Origin: Janthinobacterium sp.
Lineage (GTDB): Bacteria > Pseudomonadota > Gammaproteobacteria > Burkholderiales > Burkholderiaceae_D
NCBI RefSeq assembly: GCF_009923995.1
Contig: NZ_RFSK01000021.1
Coordinates: 20,582-84,581, forward strand
DNA length: 64,000 nt
Direction of reading: 5' to 3'
The notes beneath the pieces are model-generated. The model did no database searches. It had not been told where the DNA came from and worked only from the letters and a program-made list of their open reading frames with translations. Made by a program: the position numbers and the translations under genes. This document shows, piece after piece, positions 8,874 through 18,364 of the stretch (positions are counted from its first letter, which is position 1; each line of letters starts with the position of its first letter).

Positions 8874-11471
8874 CTAGCTCAGTAAAGCCCTCATGGTGTT
8901 CGCTTTCTTCACCTGCTCCTCGCTGCCGCCCTTGATGACCTCATCGATCAGCTCGCGCGCGCCTTCCTTGTCGCCGATCTCCTGATAAGCGATCGCCAGG
9001 TCCAGCTTGGTATCCATTTCCATGTGGATGGCCGACAGCGGGTCGTCCACGCCGGCGCTGGCCGGCTTGCCATCGTGCAAGTCCAGGTCGATGCCGGACA
9101 GGTCGAATTCCTGCGCGGGCGGGATGGCTTCCGGTAAGGTGGCCGGCGCTTGCGCGTCGTCAAACAGGCTGTCGATCGACGGCTCGGCCGCCGCGACGGG
9201 CGCCGCCGGTGCCGGCGATGCGGCCGCTGGCGCCACGGGCTCGTCGAGGTCGAAATGGGCCAGGTCCACATCCTTCAGGGGATCGGGCAGCGGCGTCAGG
9301 CCCGCCCCCAGTCCATTCACGGGACCGGCTGGCGGTTCCAGGTCCAGGCCGAAATCCATGCTGGCGTCATACTGCGCATCGTGGGCTTCGTGCACCACGG
9401 ACGCGGGCTTGGCATCAGGCCCCGGCATGACGATGGGGTCGCTCGTCGAGACGGGTTCGAAATCGAGGCTGTCGAGGTCAAAGTCGAGCGGCTCGCGGCC
9501 ATCGCGCTCGGGCACCGCCGGTGTGGCTGGCTCGGCGGGCGCCAGGTCGGCCAGCGGCGCCGGCGCATGCGGCTCCTCGGGCAGATCCATGCTCTGGCCG
9601 CGCAGCTCGTCGCCCGCGCCCTTGCTCAGGCTGACGACGGCGTCGTCTTCCGTATCGCCATACAGGGGATTGGTGGGGTCGAGCGCCAGGCCCAGCGCGG
9701 CGGCCTGCGGCCACTCCTCGCCCTGGCCCCGCGTCATGCTGTACAGCTCGCTTGCCTGGTCTTCGAAGGCACGCACGTCATTGCGCGCCGAATAGATTTC
9801 CAGCAGCTTCAGACGGGCCGCATGGCGCTCCGGGTGCAGGCGCAGGGCTTCCTTGAGGATATCTTCCGCCTGGCCATCGCGGCCATAGGCGATATACACG
9901 TCCGCTTCGGCCACGGGGTCCGTTTCATTGCCTTCCAGCACGCTTGCGCCCGCCACGGCGCCGATGCCGGCTGCAGCAGCGGCCGCGCCGAACAGATGAT
10001 TGCTCGCCTCGGACTGCTGGTCTTCCGGCGCCGGGCCGGCCGGCGGCGCGACGGGCGCTTCGGGCTCGAAGACGGGGGCCACGGCTTCGGGCGGAGGCGG
10101 CGCATCCTTGCGGCGGCGCGCGACCACCAGCGCGGCCACGGCGGCCAGCAGCGCGGCGATGCCGATGCCGATGGCACCCAGGTGATCGTTGATCTTGTCG
10201 GTAATGGTCGGTTCCAGCGGCGACGGTTTCTTCACGAGCGGCACGGGCTTGGCCTTCGGCACGGGCGGCTGCGCTTCGGCGGGCGCGCTGGCCACGGCAC
10301 TGGCAGGGGCACTGGCCGCAGCGCTGGCAGCAGTCTCGGCCGGCTTGGCAGGTGCTGGCGCGCTCTTGTCGGCCATGGCCTTGCTCTTGACCGCCATCAA
10401 CTTTTCCAGGTCGCTGACGTTCTTTTCCAGCTCCTTGACGCGCGCGGCTGCTTCATCGACCTGTTTCGCCTTGGCGATCTTGTCTTCCTCGCTGGCCACG
10501 GCGCTCTTGCCGGCCGACTTGGCGGCCGGTTCCGCCTTCGACAGTTTCAGCTTGTCCTGCGCTTCGCTCACGGCCGTCGGCTTTTCCTGCACCTTCGTGG
10601 CGCCGATCTTGCCGGCCGTGCTTTGCGTCGCTTGCGCCGCCTTGGCCGGCTTGCTCTGCGCCACCTGGCCCGCCAGCTTGTTGCGGTAGGCTTCGAAATC
10701 GACGGCATGCGCCGTCACCACGCCCTTCGCCTCGGCCGCGTCCGTCGCGCGGATGGCCTCCGCGCCGGGCACGGCCAGGATGCGCCCGGCCTGCATGCGG
10801 TTCATGTTCTCGCCCTTGAAGGCGTCGGGATTGGCGCGGTACAGGGCGACGAGCATCATGTCGAGCGACACGCCCGACGGCTTGAGTTCGCTGGCGATGC
10901 GGCTCAGGGTATCGCCCGCCCTGACCTTGTATTCGCCAGCCGGTTTCTTCTGTGCCGGCGCCGCGGCATCGGCACCGGGCTTGGCCTTGCCCGGTTCCAC
11001 CGGCGCCGTCACTTGCGCGCCGCGCGTCTGGCGCGCTTCCGGCGTATCGAGCACGAAGGCATATTCGCGCACCTGGCGCCCGCTCTTGCTGCTCAGTTCC
11101 AGCAGCAGGTCCACCATGGGTTCGGCCACCGGCTGTGCCGAGCTGATGCGGATGAAGGGCTTGCCGTTGCGGTTTTCCACGGCGAACGTCAGCGCGTTCA
11201 GCGCGGGATTGAATTCCACGTTGGCCTGGCGGTAGGCGTCCGGCGGCGCCAGCTTGGCCAGCAGGCTGGCCGCTTCGCCTGGCTTGATGGCCGACAATTC
11301 GACCTCGGCGCGCAGCGGCTGGCCGGCGGCGGACAGCACCGTGATCTTGCCCAGCTCGGCTGCGGATGCCGCCGGTGACAATAACACCGCACAGGCGACA
11401 GCGCTGCTGAGTGTTTTGATGGCAAGGGAGGCGACCCGGGGACGAGTGTGTACAGGCATAGTTGGCGGCAT
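8874..11471 (-). CDS. fimV: FimV/HubP-like polar hub protein
   Basis: An 865-residue inner-membrane protein related to FimV/HubP, which organises the cell pole, type IV pili and twitching. A signal peptide ends near ASAAELGKITV. The FimV N-terminal domain is followed by a LysM motif (about 180-235, YKVRAGDTLSRIASELKPSG), which would bind peptidoglycan. Then come an Ala/Lys-rich region with a predicted coiled coil (about 335-365), one transmembrane helix (about 430-450, ending in RRRK), a long acidic cytoplasmic region with TPR-like segments, and the conserved C-terminal FimV domain ending KANTMRALLS. An alternative start lies four codons in, at MPVHTRPRV; neither has a strong ribosome site. 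Confidence 0.9.
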   Translation of the reverse strand: MPPTMPVHTRPRVASLAIKTLSSAVACAVLLSPAASAAELGKITVLSAAGQPLRAEVELSAIKPGEAASLLAKLAPPDAYRQANVEFNPALNALTFAVENRNGKPFIRISSAQPVAEPMVDLLLELSSKSGRQVREYAFVLDTPEARQTRGAQVTAPVEPGKAKPGADAAAPAQKKPAGEYKVRAGDTLSRIASELKPSGVSLDMMLVALYRANPDAFKGENMNRMQAGRILAVPGAEAIRATDAAEAKGVVTAHAVDFEAYRNKLAGQVAQSKPAKAAQATQSTAGKIGATKVQEKPTAVSEAQDKLKLSKAEPAAKSAGKSAVASEEDKIAKAKQVDEAAARVKELEKNVSDLEKLMAVKSKAMADKSAPAPAKPAETAASAAASAPASAVASAPAEAQPPVPKAKPVPLVKKPSPLEPTITDKINDHLGAIGIGIAALLAAVAALVVARRRKDAPPPPEAVAPVFEPEAPVAPPAGPAPEDQQSEASNHLFGAAAAAAGIGAVAGASVLEGNETDPVAEADVYIAYGRDGQAEDILKEALRLHPERHAARLKLLEIYSARNDVRAFEDQASELYSMTRGQGEEWPQAAALGLALDPTNPLYGDTEDDAVVSLSKGAGDELRGQSMDLPEEPHAPAPLADLAPAEPATPAVPERDGREPLDFDLDSLDFEPVSTSDPIVMPGPDAKPASVVHEAHDAQYDASMDFGLDLEPPAGPVNGLGAGLTPLPDPLKDVDLAHFDLDEPVAPAAASPAPAAPVAAAEPSIDSLFDDAQAPATLPEAIPPAQEFDLSGIDLDLHDGKPASAGVDDPLSAIHMEMDTKLDLAIAYQEIGDKEGARELIDEVIKGGSEEQVKKANTMRALLS

Positions 11472-11573
11472 CTTAGTTGACGTGGGAAAACAGTTACTTT
11501 TCCAGAGGTATCAACATATCATCATGCCCAGAGCTATGCAAGCTCCGCATGGTTGAGCCTTGACGGGCTCAGG

Positions 11574-11607
11574 ACGAAAAAAAAGCCGGGAAAACTGCTC
11601 CCGGCTT
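11574..11607 (-). terminator. Rho-independent terminator after asd
   Basis: On the minus strand the stem AGCCGGG/CCCGGCT with a short loop is followed by a run of nine T. It starts about 28 bp downstream of the asd stop and separates the leu-asd operon from fimV. Confidence 0.88.
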
Positions 11608-11632
11608 GATACTGATCAGCTAGTCACTGCCA

Positions 11633-12760
11633 TTACGCGTCGAGCAGGATGCGCAGCATGCGGCGCAGCGGCTCGGCCGCGCCCCACAGCAGCTGGTCGC
11701 CCACGGTGAAGGCGGACAGGTATTCGCCGCCCATGCTCATCTTGCGCACACGGCCGACGGGGATCGTCAGGCTGCCCGTGACGGCGGCCGGCGACAGGTC
11801 GCGCACGGACGCTTCGCGCGTGTTCGGCACGAATTTCACCCACTGGTTGTTGCTGGCGATGATGTCGTTGATTTCATCGAGCGGCACGTCTTTCTTCAGC
11901 TTGATGGTCAGCGCCTGCGAATGGCAGCGCATGGCGCCGATGCGCACGCACAGGCCGTCGACGGGAATTTCCCTGGTGCCGAAATCGATGCCGCGGCCCA
12001 GGATCTTGTTCGTTTCCGCACCCGCCTTCCACTCTTCCTTCGACTGGCCGTTGCCCAGGTCCTTGTCGATCCACGGGATCAGGTTGCCGGCCAGCGGCGC
12101 GCCGAACTGCTTGATCTCGTCCGGGGAATAGCCGTGCTGGGTGGCCAGCACCTGGCGGTCGATTTCCAGGATGGCGGAGGCCGGGTTGTCCAGCAGCGCC
12201 TTGACGGAAGCGTTGATGGTGCCAAACTGCGTCAGCAGCTCGCGCATGTGCTGCGCGCCGCCGCCCGATGCCGCCTGGTAGGTCATCGACGTCATCCAGT
12301 CGATCAGGTCGTGCTGGAACAGGCCGCCCAGGCCCATCATCATGCACGAGACGGTGCAGTTGCCGCCGATGTAATTCTTCACGCCCTTGCCCAGCGCATC
12401 CTTGATGACGTGCAGGTTGACGGGGTCGAGCACGATGACGGCGTCTTTTTCCATGCGCAGGGTCGAAGCCGCATCGATCCAGTAGCCGTTCCAGCCCGCC
12501 GCGCGCAGCTGCGGGAAGACGGCGCTCGTGTAGTCGCCGCCCTGGCAGGAAATGATGATGTCGCACTTGGACAGTTCGGCGATGTTGTTGGCATCCTTCA
12601 GGATGGTTTCATTCTTCGCCATGGCCGGCGCCGCGCCGCCCGTGTTCGACGTCGTGAAAAACACCGGTTCGATGTGGGCGAAATCGCCCTCTTCCTGCAT
12701 GCGCTGCATCAGGACCGAACCGACCATACCGCGCCAACCTACCAAGCCAACTAATTTCAT
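11633..12760 (-). CDS. asd: Aspartate-semialdehyde dehydrogenase
   Basis: NADPH-dependent reduction of aspartyl phosphate to aspartate semialdehyde, the branch point to lysine/diaminopimelate, threonine and methionine. The Rossmann start is [15 protein letters not shown]. The catalytic Cys is in GGNCTVSC, and the catalytic His is probably in [12 protein letters not shown] use the second ATG (12760) because AGGA is 6 bases away, while the first ATG (12766) directly abuts the AGGA. About 375 residues, typical of the proteobacterial form. It is the last gene of the leu operon before the terminator. Confidence 0.96.
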   Translation of the reverse strand: MKLVGLVGWRGMVGSVLMQRMQEEGDFAHIEPVFFTTSNTGGAAPAMAKNETILKDANNIAELSKCDIIISCQGGDYTSAVFPQLRAAGWNGYWIDAASTLRMEKDAVIVLDPVNLHVIKDALGKGVKNYIGGNCTVSCMMMGLGGLFQHDLIDWMTSMTYQAASGGGAQHMRELLTQFGTINASVKALLDNPASAILEIDRQVLATQHGYSPDEIKQFGAPLAGNLIPWIDKDLGNGQSKEEWKAGAETNKILGRGIDFGTREIPVDGLCVRIGAMRCHSQALTIKLKKDVPLDEINDIIASNNQWVKFVPNTREASVRDLSPAAVTGSLTIPVGRVRKMSMGGEYLSAFTVGDQLLWGAAEPLRRMLRILLDA

Positions 12761-12805
12761 TACCATTCCTCAAGATGAGACGGCGACTGCCGTCATTAGA
12801 CTATT

Positions 12806-13876
12806 TTATCCCAGTGCTTTTACAACTGCATCACCCATGGCCTCGGTACCGACCAAAGTCGTGCCCGCTTCATGGATATCGGCCGTGCGCAGGCCCTGCG
12901 CCAGCACCCGCTTGACGGCGCCCTCGATGCGGTCCGCCTGCTCTTCGCGGTTGAGCGAATAGCGCAGCATCATGGCCGCCGACAAGATCGTCGCCAGCGG
13001 ATTGGCGATGCCCTTGCCCGCGATATCGGGCGCCGAACCGTGCGACGGTTCGTACAGGCCCTTGTTATTGGCATCGAGCGACGCGGACGGCAGCATGCCG
13101 ATCGAGCCCGTCAGCATGGCGGCCGCGTCCGACAGGATGTCGCCGAACATGTTGCCAGTCACCATGACGTCGAATTTCTTCGGCGCCCGCACCAGCTGCA
13201 TGGCCGCGTTATCGACGTACATATGATCGAGCGCAACATCCGGGTATTCCTTGTGCACGTCGATGACGATGTCTTTCCAGAACTGGAAGGTTTCCAGCAC
13301 GTTGGCCTTGTCCACGCTGGTCAGGCGCTTGTCGCGCTTTTGCGCCGCCTGGAAGGCCACGTGGGCGATGCGGCGGATTTCGCCTTCCGCATAGCGCATC
13401 GTGTCAAAGCCTTCGCGCTGGCCCTTGAACGGACCGTCCGGGCACTCGCGCACGCCGCGGGGCTGGCCGAAATAGATGTCGCCCGTCAATTCGCGGATGA
13501 TCAGGATATCCAGGCCGGACACCACTTCCGGCTTCAGGGTCGAAGCGCCGGCCAGTTCCGGATACAGAATGGCCGGACGCAGGTTGGCGAACAGGCCCAG
13601 GTTCTTGCGCAAGCCCAAAATCGCCTGCTCGGGACGGAACTGGCGCTCCAGATTGTCGTATTGGTAGTCGCCCACGGCGCCGAACAGCACGGCATCGGCC
13701 GCCTTCGCCAAGGCCAGGGTGCCTTCCGGCAAAGGATGGCCATGGGCCGCATAGCCGGCGCCGCCCACGGGCGCTGTTTCCAGCTCGAACGATTCGCCCA
13801 GCACATTCAAGACCTTGACGGCTTGCGCGACGATTTCAGGACCGATGCCGTCGCCGGGTAAGATTGCAATTTTCAT
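12806..13876 (-). CDS. leuB: 3-isopropylmalate dehydrogenase
   Basis: NAD-dependent oxidative decarboxylation of 3-isopropylmalate in leucine synthesis. It starts [15 protein letters not shown]. The substrate loop [13 protein letters not shown], metal-binding DNAAMQLV and the nucleotide-binding [14 protein letters not shown] are all visible. 356 residues, normal. It lies 10 bp after leuD and 45 bp before asd. Confidence 0.97.
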   Translation of the reverse strand: MKIAILPGDGIGPEIVAQAVKVLNVLGESFELETAPVGGAGYAAHGHPLPEGTLALAKAADAVLFGAVGDYQYDNLERQFRPEQAILGLRKNLGLFANLRPAILYPELAGASTLKPEVVSGLDILIIRELTGDIYFGQPRGVRECPDGPFKGQREGFDTMRYAEGEIRRIAHVAFQAAQKRDKRLTSVDKANVLETFQFWKDIVIDVHKEYPDVALDHMYVDNAAMQLVRAPKKFDVMVTGNMFGDILSDAAAMLTGSIGMLPSASLDANNKGLYEPSHGSAPDIAGKGIANPLATILSAAMMLRYSLNREEQADRIEGAVKRVLAQGLRTADIHEAGTTLVGTEAMGDAVVKALG

Positions 13877-13886
13877 GGAGTGATCT

Positions 13887-14534
13887 TTAGATAACGTTCG
13901 CCAGCCAAGGCTGATTGTTCAAATGGCGCTCTTCGAAGGCGCGGATATCGTCCGCGTGGCGCAGGGTCAGGCCGATATCGTCGAGCCCATTCATCAGGCA
14001 ATATTTGCGGAAGGTGTCGATCTCGAACGGATACGACACGGAACCATTGCTGGTACGCACGCACTGCTGTTCCAGGTCCACCACCAGCTTGTAGCCGGGG
14101 AAGGCCTTGACTTCATTGAACAGGTGCTCGACCTGGCTTTCCGACAGCACGATGGGCAGCAGGCCGTTCTTGTAGCAGTTATTGAAGAAGATGTCGGCAA
14201 ACGAAGGGGCGATGATGGCACGGAAGCCATACTGGTCCAGCGCCCACGGCGCATGTTCGCGCGAGGAGCCGCAGCCGAAGTTCTTGCGTGTGAGCAAGAT
14301 CGACGCGCCCTGGTAGCGCGGCTCGTTGAGCACGAAATCGGGATTCAGCGGGCGGCGGCTGTTGTCCTGGCCCGGTTCGCCATGGTCGAGATAGCGCCAT
14401 TCGTCGAACAGGTTGGGGCCGAAGCCGCTGCGGTGGATCGATTTCAGGAATTGCTTCGGGATAATCGCGTCGGTGTCGACGTTGGCGCGGTCCAGCGGGG
14501 CGACCAGGCCTTCGTAAATCGTAAATTTATCCAT
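13887..14534 (-). CDS. leuD: 3-isopropylmalate dehydratase small subunit
   Basis: Small swivelling subunit of the LeuCD isomerase. The start [20 protein letters not shown] at 14534 matches the family; the track's 16 extra residues do not. The conserved [13 protein letters not shown] and [12 protein letters not shown] motifs are present. About 215 residues. The entericidin-like gene separates it from leuC. Confidence 0.96.
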   Translation of the reverse strand: MDKFTIYEGLVAPLDRANVDTDAIIPKQFLKSIHRSGFGPNLFDEWRYLDHGEPGQDNSRRPLNPDFVLNEPRYQGASILLTRKNFGCGSSREHAPWALDQYGFRAIIAPSFADIFFNNCYKNGLLPIVLSESQVEHLFNEVKAFPGYKLVVDLEQQCVRTSNGSVSYPFEIDTFRKYCLMNGLDDIGLTLRHADDIRAFEERHLNNQPWLANVI

Positions 14535-14585
14535 GCTGTTTCTACTCGGTAGGACGGGCGGCGCGCTGCACCGGCCCGTCACGGT

Positions 14586-14708
14586 TTATTTTCCGCCGGC
14601 GCCAGTGACGACCTGGCCGACTTTCTGCACATCGCGGCCGATGCCGGAGACGGTATTGCAGCCAGACAGGATGACGGTGGCGATGAGGAGGGCGAAGAGT
14701 TTTTTCAT
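14586..14708 (-). CDS. Entericidin A/B family small lipoprotein
   Basis: A 40-residue protein beginning MKKLFALLIATVILSGCNTV, with a hydrophobic signal and an LSGC lipobox predicting a lipid-anchored 23-residue mature peptide ending VTGAGGK. This matches the entericidin family, where EcnB promotes lysis in stationary phase and EcnA is its antidote. Only one such gene is present. The track's 76-residue version begins in the palindrome spacer; I use the internal ATG at 14708. It lies between leuC and leuD, so it is probably co-transcribed with leucine genes. Confidence 0.85.
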   Translation of the reverse strand: MKKLFALLIATVILSGCNTVSGIGRDVQKVGQVVTGAGGK

Positions 14709-14768
14709 GATGGTCTCGTTTGTTTCAGGGAAATGAATGGCGCTAGTGTAAACCAGCAGCTGAAAGCT

Positions 14769-14795
14769 GGGGTCAGACCCGGCGGGTCTGACCCC
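14769..14795. repeat. GGGGTC-type intergenic palindrome, copy 3
   Basis: Arms GGGGTCAGACCC and GGGTCTGACCCC with a 3-base centre. It starts 35 bp after the leuC stop and lies upstream of the entericidin-like gene. Same element family as the copies at 4019 and 5997; the flank is only partly conserved (CAGCTTTCAGCTG). Confidence 0.8.
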
Positions 14796-14830
14796 GGAAT
14801 TTGGCTGCGTTACCACGCAGTTCCCTTAAT

Positions 14831-16234
14831 TCATCGCAATCCCCGCACGTCGACAAAGTGGCCGGCGATGCCCGCCGCCGCCGCCATCGCGGGCGACACC
14901 AGGTGTGTGCGTCCGCCCTGCCCCTGCCGACCCTCGAAGTTGCGGTTCGAGGTCGAGGCGCAACGTTCGCCCGGTTCCAGGCGGTCCGCATTCATGGCCA
15001 GGCACATGGAGCAGCCCGGCTCGCGCCACTCGAAACCGGCATCCTTGAAGATGCGGTCCAGGCCTTCCCGTTCCGCCTGGTCTTTCACGAGGCCGGAGCC
15101 GGGCACGACCAGCGCCAGGGTGACGTTGGAGGCGCGGTACTTGCCGCGCACCACGGCCGCTGCCGCCCGCAGATCCTCGATGCGCGAATTGGTGCAGGAA
15201 CCGATGAAGACCTTGTCAATGCGGATGTCGGCAATCGGCGTATTCGGCTTCAGGGCCATGTAGACGAGGGCTTTTTCGATGGCGTCGCGCTTGACGCTGT
15301 CCTTCTCGTTGTCCGGGTCCGGCACGCGGCCGTCGATGCCGACGACCATCTCGGGCGACGTGCCCCACGTCACCTGCGGCTCGATCTCGGCCGCGTTGAG
15401 GGTGACGACGAGGTCGAAGCGGGCGCCCGGGTCCGAATGCAGGGTGCGCCAGTAGGCCACGGCCCGTTCCCAGTGCGGGCCGGCCGGCGAAAACGGGCGG
15501 CCCTTGACGTAATTGATGGTGGTGTCGTCCACGCCGATGATGCCGGCGCGCGCGCCCGCCTCGATGGCCATGTTGCACACCGTCATGCGGCCTTCCATCG
15601 ACAGGGCGCGGATGGCCGAGCCGCCGAACTCGATACAGTAACCCGTGCCGCCGGCCGTGCCGATCTTGCCGATGATGGCCAGCACGATGTCCTTGGCCGT
15701 CACGCCGGCCGGCAAGGCGCCGTCGACCTGCACCAGCATGGATTTGGATTTCTTTTGCAGCAAGGTTTGCGTGGCCAGCACGTGCTCGACTTCGGACGTG
15801 CCGATGCCGTGCGCCAGCGCGCCGAAGGCGCCGTGCGTGGACGTGTGCGAGTCGCCGCAGACGACCGTCATGCCGGGCAGGGTCGCGCCCTGTTCGGGGC
15901 CGATCACATGCACGATACCCTGGCGCTTGTCGTTCATGTTGAAGTAGGTCAAGCCATAGTGCTTGGCGTTCTTGTCCAGCGTTTCCACCTGCAGGCGCGA
16001 AACGGGGTCGGCAATGCCGTCGACGCGGCTGGTGGTGGGCACGTTGTGGTCGGCCACGGCCAGGTTGGCGGAAACGCGCCATGGCTGGCGGCCTGCCACG
16101 CCGAGGCCATCGAAGGCTTGCGGGCTGGTCACTTCATGCAGCAAATGCCGGTCGATATACAGAATTGTCGTGCCATCATCGTCGGCCCGAACAACGTGGG
16201 ATTCCCAAAGTTTGTCGTAAAGCGTCTTCATCAT
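14831..16234 (-). CDS. leuC: 3-isopropylmalate dehydratase large subunit
   Basis: Aconitase-family catalytic subunit that interconverts 2- and 3-isopropylmalate. The three 4Fe-4S ligands are present, one in [10 protein letters not shown] and two in [17 protein letters not shown] is the conserved active-site stretch. 467 residues, normal. Two adjacent ATG codons (16234, 16231) are equally plausible starts. First visible gene of the leuC-ecn-leuD-leuB-asd operon. In the 276 bp upstream I see no other gene, only the cheA terminator. Confidence 0.96.
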   Translation of the reverse strand: MMKTLYDKLWESHVVRADDDGTTILYIDRHLLHEVTSPQAFDGLGVAGRQPWRVSANLAVADHNVPTTSRVDGIADPVSRLQVETLDKNAKHYGLTYFNMNDKRQGIVHVIGPEQGATLPGMTVVCGDSHTSTHGAFGALAHGIGTSEVEHVLATQTLLQKKSKSMLVQVDGALPAGVTAKDIVLAIIGKIGTAGGTGYCIEFGGSAIRALSMEGRMTVCNMAIEAGARAGIIGVDDTTINYVKGRPFSPAGPHWERAVAYWRTLHSDPGARFDLVVTLNAAEIEPQVTWGTSPEMVVGIDGRVPDPDNEKDSVKRDAIEKALVYMALKPNTPIADIRIDKVFIGSCTNSRIEDLRAAAAVVRGKYRASNVTLALVVPGSGLVKDQAEREGLDRIFKDAGFEWREPGCSMCLAMNADRLEPGERCASTSNRNFEGRQGQGGRTHLVSPAMAAAAGIAGHFVDVRGLR

Positions 16235-16455
16235 GATTTATGCAGCGTTGCCACAGCCTGTTTAAGTGATCTGTCGTACTGATCGAAGGGATCGGCAATG
16301 ATTATGCCATATATTGTGCAATGCAGAAGCAAAAGCCGCCCCAGCGTGGGATGGGCGATACAAAATTCGGCTGGCATTGCGGATATGGCTAAAAAATTGC
16401 TGATACGAAAATCCGCCAAATTGCCGGCGGGGCGAATAAAAATCGAAAAAAGCCG

Positions 16456-16491
16456 AAAAAAAAGCCCGCTGCAGAGGTCTGCAGCGGGCTT
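16456..16491 (-). terminator. Rho-independent terminator after cheA
   Basis: On the minus strand AAGCCCGCTGCAGA pairs with TCTGCAGCGGGCTT around a 1-2 base centre and runs into eight T. It starts about 20 bp after the cheA stop and isolates it from leuC. Confidence 0.9.
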
Positions 16492-16510
16492 GGCGTGGGT
16501 GCCGGCGTTT

Positions 16511-18364
16511 CTAGGCAGCCATGCGCACACTTCCCCTGCAACCATCCATCAGGAAAGATAGGCCCACGACTAGCACCAGCTCGCCTTCGGCGGAGCGGGC
16601 GGTACCGGTAATGCCTTCCACGGTGATGGCCGTCATCGGCTTGATCACCAGGTCGGCCGTGCCATCGACGGCTTCCACGGCCAGAATGTACGGCTGTGGC
16701 GCAGCGACAACAATGCCCACGCGCTCGCTGCACGATTCGTAGCCCAGGGCGCCGGCCAGCGAACGCACGGGCAACGGACGGCCCTGGTCCTTCAGCACGG
16801 GCGCGCCGCCCACTTCCATGAACGTTTCCGGCAATTCGACGACGCGCTGCACCACCGCCATCGGCAGCGCCAGCGCGGCGCCCGAGGTGGAGACGAGCAT
16901 GGTCGGCACGATGGACAGCTCGATCGGCAGGCGGATGGCGAACTTCGTGCCCTTGCCCAGCGCCGACTCGATATGGATGGCGCCGCGGTTTTTCTCCACG
17001 GCCGTCTTCACCACGTCCATGCCCACGCCGCGGCCGGAGACGCTGGAAGCGACTTCCTTGGTCGAGAAGCCTGGCAGGAACACCAGCTGGAAGCACTCGT
17101 CGTTGCTCAGCTGCGCGTTTTCGCTGATCAGCCCCTTTTGCTGCGCCTTGCTGCGCAGGAAGACCGGGTCCATGCCCTTGCCGTCATCCTGCAGCACGAT
17201 CATGACGCTGTTGGCTTCCTGCCATGCTTTCAGCGAAATATACGACTTGGCGGGCTTGCCGGCGGCCAGGCGCGCTTCCGGCGATTCGACGCCATGGTCG
17301 AGCGAGTTGCGCAGCATGTGCACGAGCGGATCGTACAGGCTGTCGACCACCACGCGGTCCACTTCCGTCTCCGCGCCCTCGATGGTCAGTTCGACATCCT
17401 TGCCCAGGTCTTTTGCCAGCTCGCGCACGAGGCGCGGGAATTTCTGGAACAGACGGCCGACGGGCTGCATGCGCGTGGCCAGGGTAGCCCGCTGCAGCTC
17501 CGTCGAGTAGCGCGAGGCGCGTTCCAGGGTTTCCGCCAGGGTCGCCATCAGGGTGGCGGCCTGGCCTTCGAATTTGAATTGCAGCAGGCGCTCGAGCAGC
17601 ACGGCAGCCTGGTTGGCGGCCTGCACGGATTCGCCGGCCACTTCCAGCAAGGCGTCGAGCTTGACGGCGTCGACGCGGATGCTGTCTTCCTTGACGGGCG
17701 CCGCATGGCGCACGTCGGGACGCTCTTCGCGGCGTTCCGCGCCATCCCAGGCCTTGGCGGCGGGCTTGGCGGCGGCAGCGGCCGCAGGTGCGGCGGCCGG
17801 GGCGGCCGATGCGGCAGGCGCGGCCACGACGGCCAGCTGGCTGCCAGCCGGCACGACGGCGTTGTACATGCCTTCCCAGTCCAGGCCATCGGCGCTGGCG
17901 GTGGCGGCTGGCGCCACCGCCTCGGCCACGACCACCTCGGCGACCACGGCGGCAGCGGCCGGGGCCGGCGCATCCATGCCCTTGCCTTCGATGGCGTTCG
18001 TCAGGATATGTTCCAGCTCTTCCGGCATGGCCGGCAGGCTTTCCGGCGCGGAACCGTTGGCCAGTTCCGTCAGCTGGTCGGCCACGAAGCCGGACGCCTG
18101 CAGCGCCGCCTCGATGGCGATGGGGGTCACGGGCGCGGCGCCCGTGCGCAAGGCATCGAACAGGTTTTCCGTCAGATGGCAGGCGGCCACCAGCGCAGGC
18201 AGGCCCATGAAGCCGGCGCCGCCCTTGATGGTGTGAAAAGAACGAAACACGGCATTCAGTGTTTCCTTGTTGTCCGGATCGCGTTCGAGACGCAATAAGT
18301 GCTCTTCAACATTAACCGCAAGATCCATCGCCTCGACGACGAAATCCTTGAGCATATCGTCCAT
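16511..18364 (-). CDS. cheA: CheA-type chemotaxis histidine kinase without a P2 domain
   Basis: A 617-residue cytoplasmic kinase. An HPt domain (about 1-105) carries the phospho-His in FHTIKGGAGFMG. An Ala-rich linker (about 130-200) replaces the CheY-docking P2 domain. Then come dimerisation (about 215-285), an ATPase domain (N box HMLRNSLDHG, G boxes DDGKGMD and GRGVGMDVV) and a CheW-like receptor-coupling domain at the C-terminus. The start codon overlaps the cheZ stop (TAATG), implying translational coupling. No MCP, CheW, CheY, CheR or CheB lies next to it, so this is an orphan pair; the partners are probably elsewhere. Confidence 0.93.
   Translation of the reverse strand: MDDMLKDFVVEAMDLAVNVEEHLLRLERDPDNKETLNAVFRSFHTIKGGAGFMGLPALVAACHLTENLFDALRTGAAPVTPIAIEAALQASGFVADQLTELANGSAPESLPAMPEELEHILTNAIEGKGMDAPAPAAAAVVAEVVVAEAVAPAATASADGLDWEGMYNAVVPAGSQLAVVAAPAASAAPAAAPAAAAAAKPAAKAWDGAERREERPDVRHAAPVKEDSIRVDAVKLDALLEVAGESVQAANQAAVLLERLLQFKFEGQAATLMATLAETLERASRYSTELQRATLATRMQPVGRLFQKFPRLVRELAKDLGKDVELTIEGAETEVDRVVVDSLYDPLVHMLRNSLDHGVESPEARLAAGKPAKSYISLKAWQEANSVMIVLQDDGKGMDPVFLRSKAQQKGLISENAQLSNDECFQLVFLPGFSTKEVASSVSGRGVGMDVVKTAVEKNRGAIHIESALGKGTKFAIRLPIELSIVPTMLVSTSGAALALPMAVVQRVVELPETFMEVGGAPVLKDQGRPLPVRSLAGALGYESCSERVGIVVAAPQPYILAVEAVDGTADLVIKPMTAITVEGITGTARSAEGELVLVVGLSFLMDGCRGSVRMAA

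Noticed and set aside
14586-14708. Toxin-antitoxin pair at the entericidin gene
   Set aside because: Only one entericidin-type gene is present and no second small ORF with a partner pattern was found.
16231-16545. 104-residue minus-strand ORF upstream of leuC
   Set aside because: It spans the cheA terminator hairpin and has no ribosome site or recognisable sequence.
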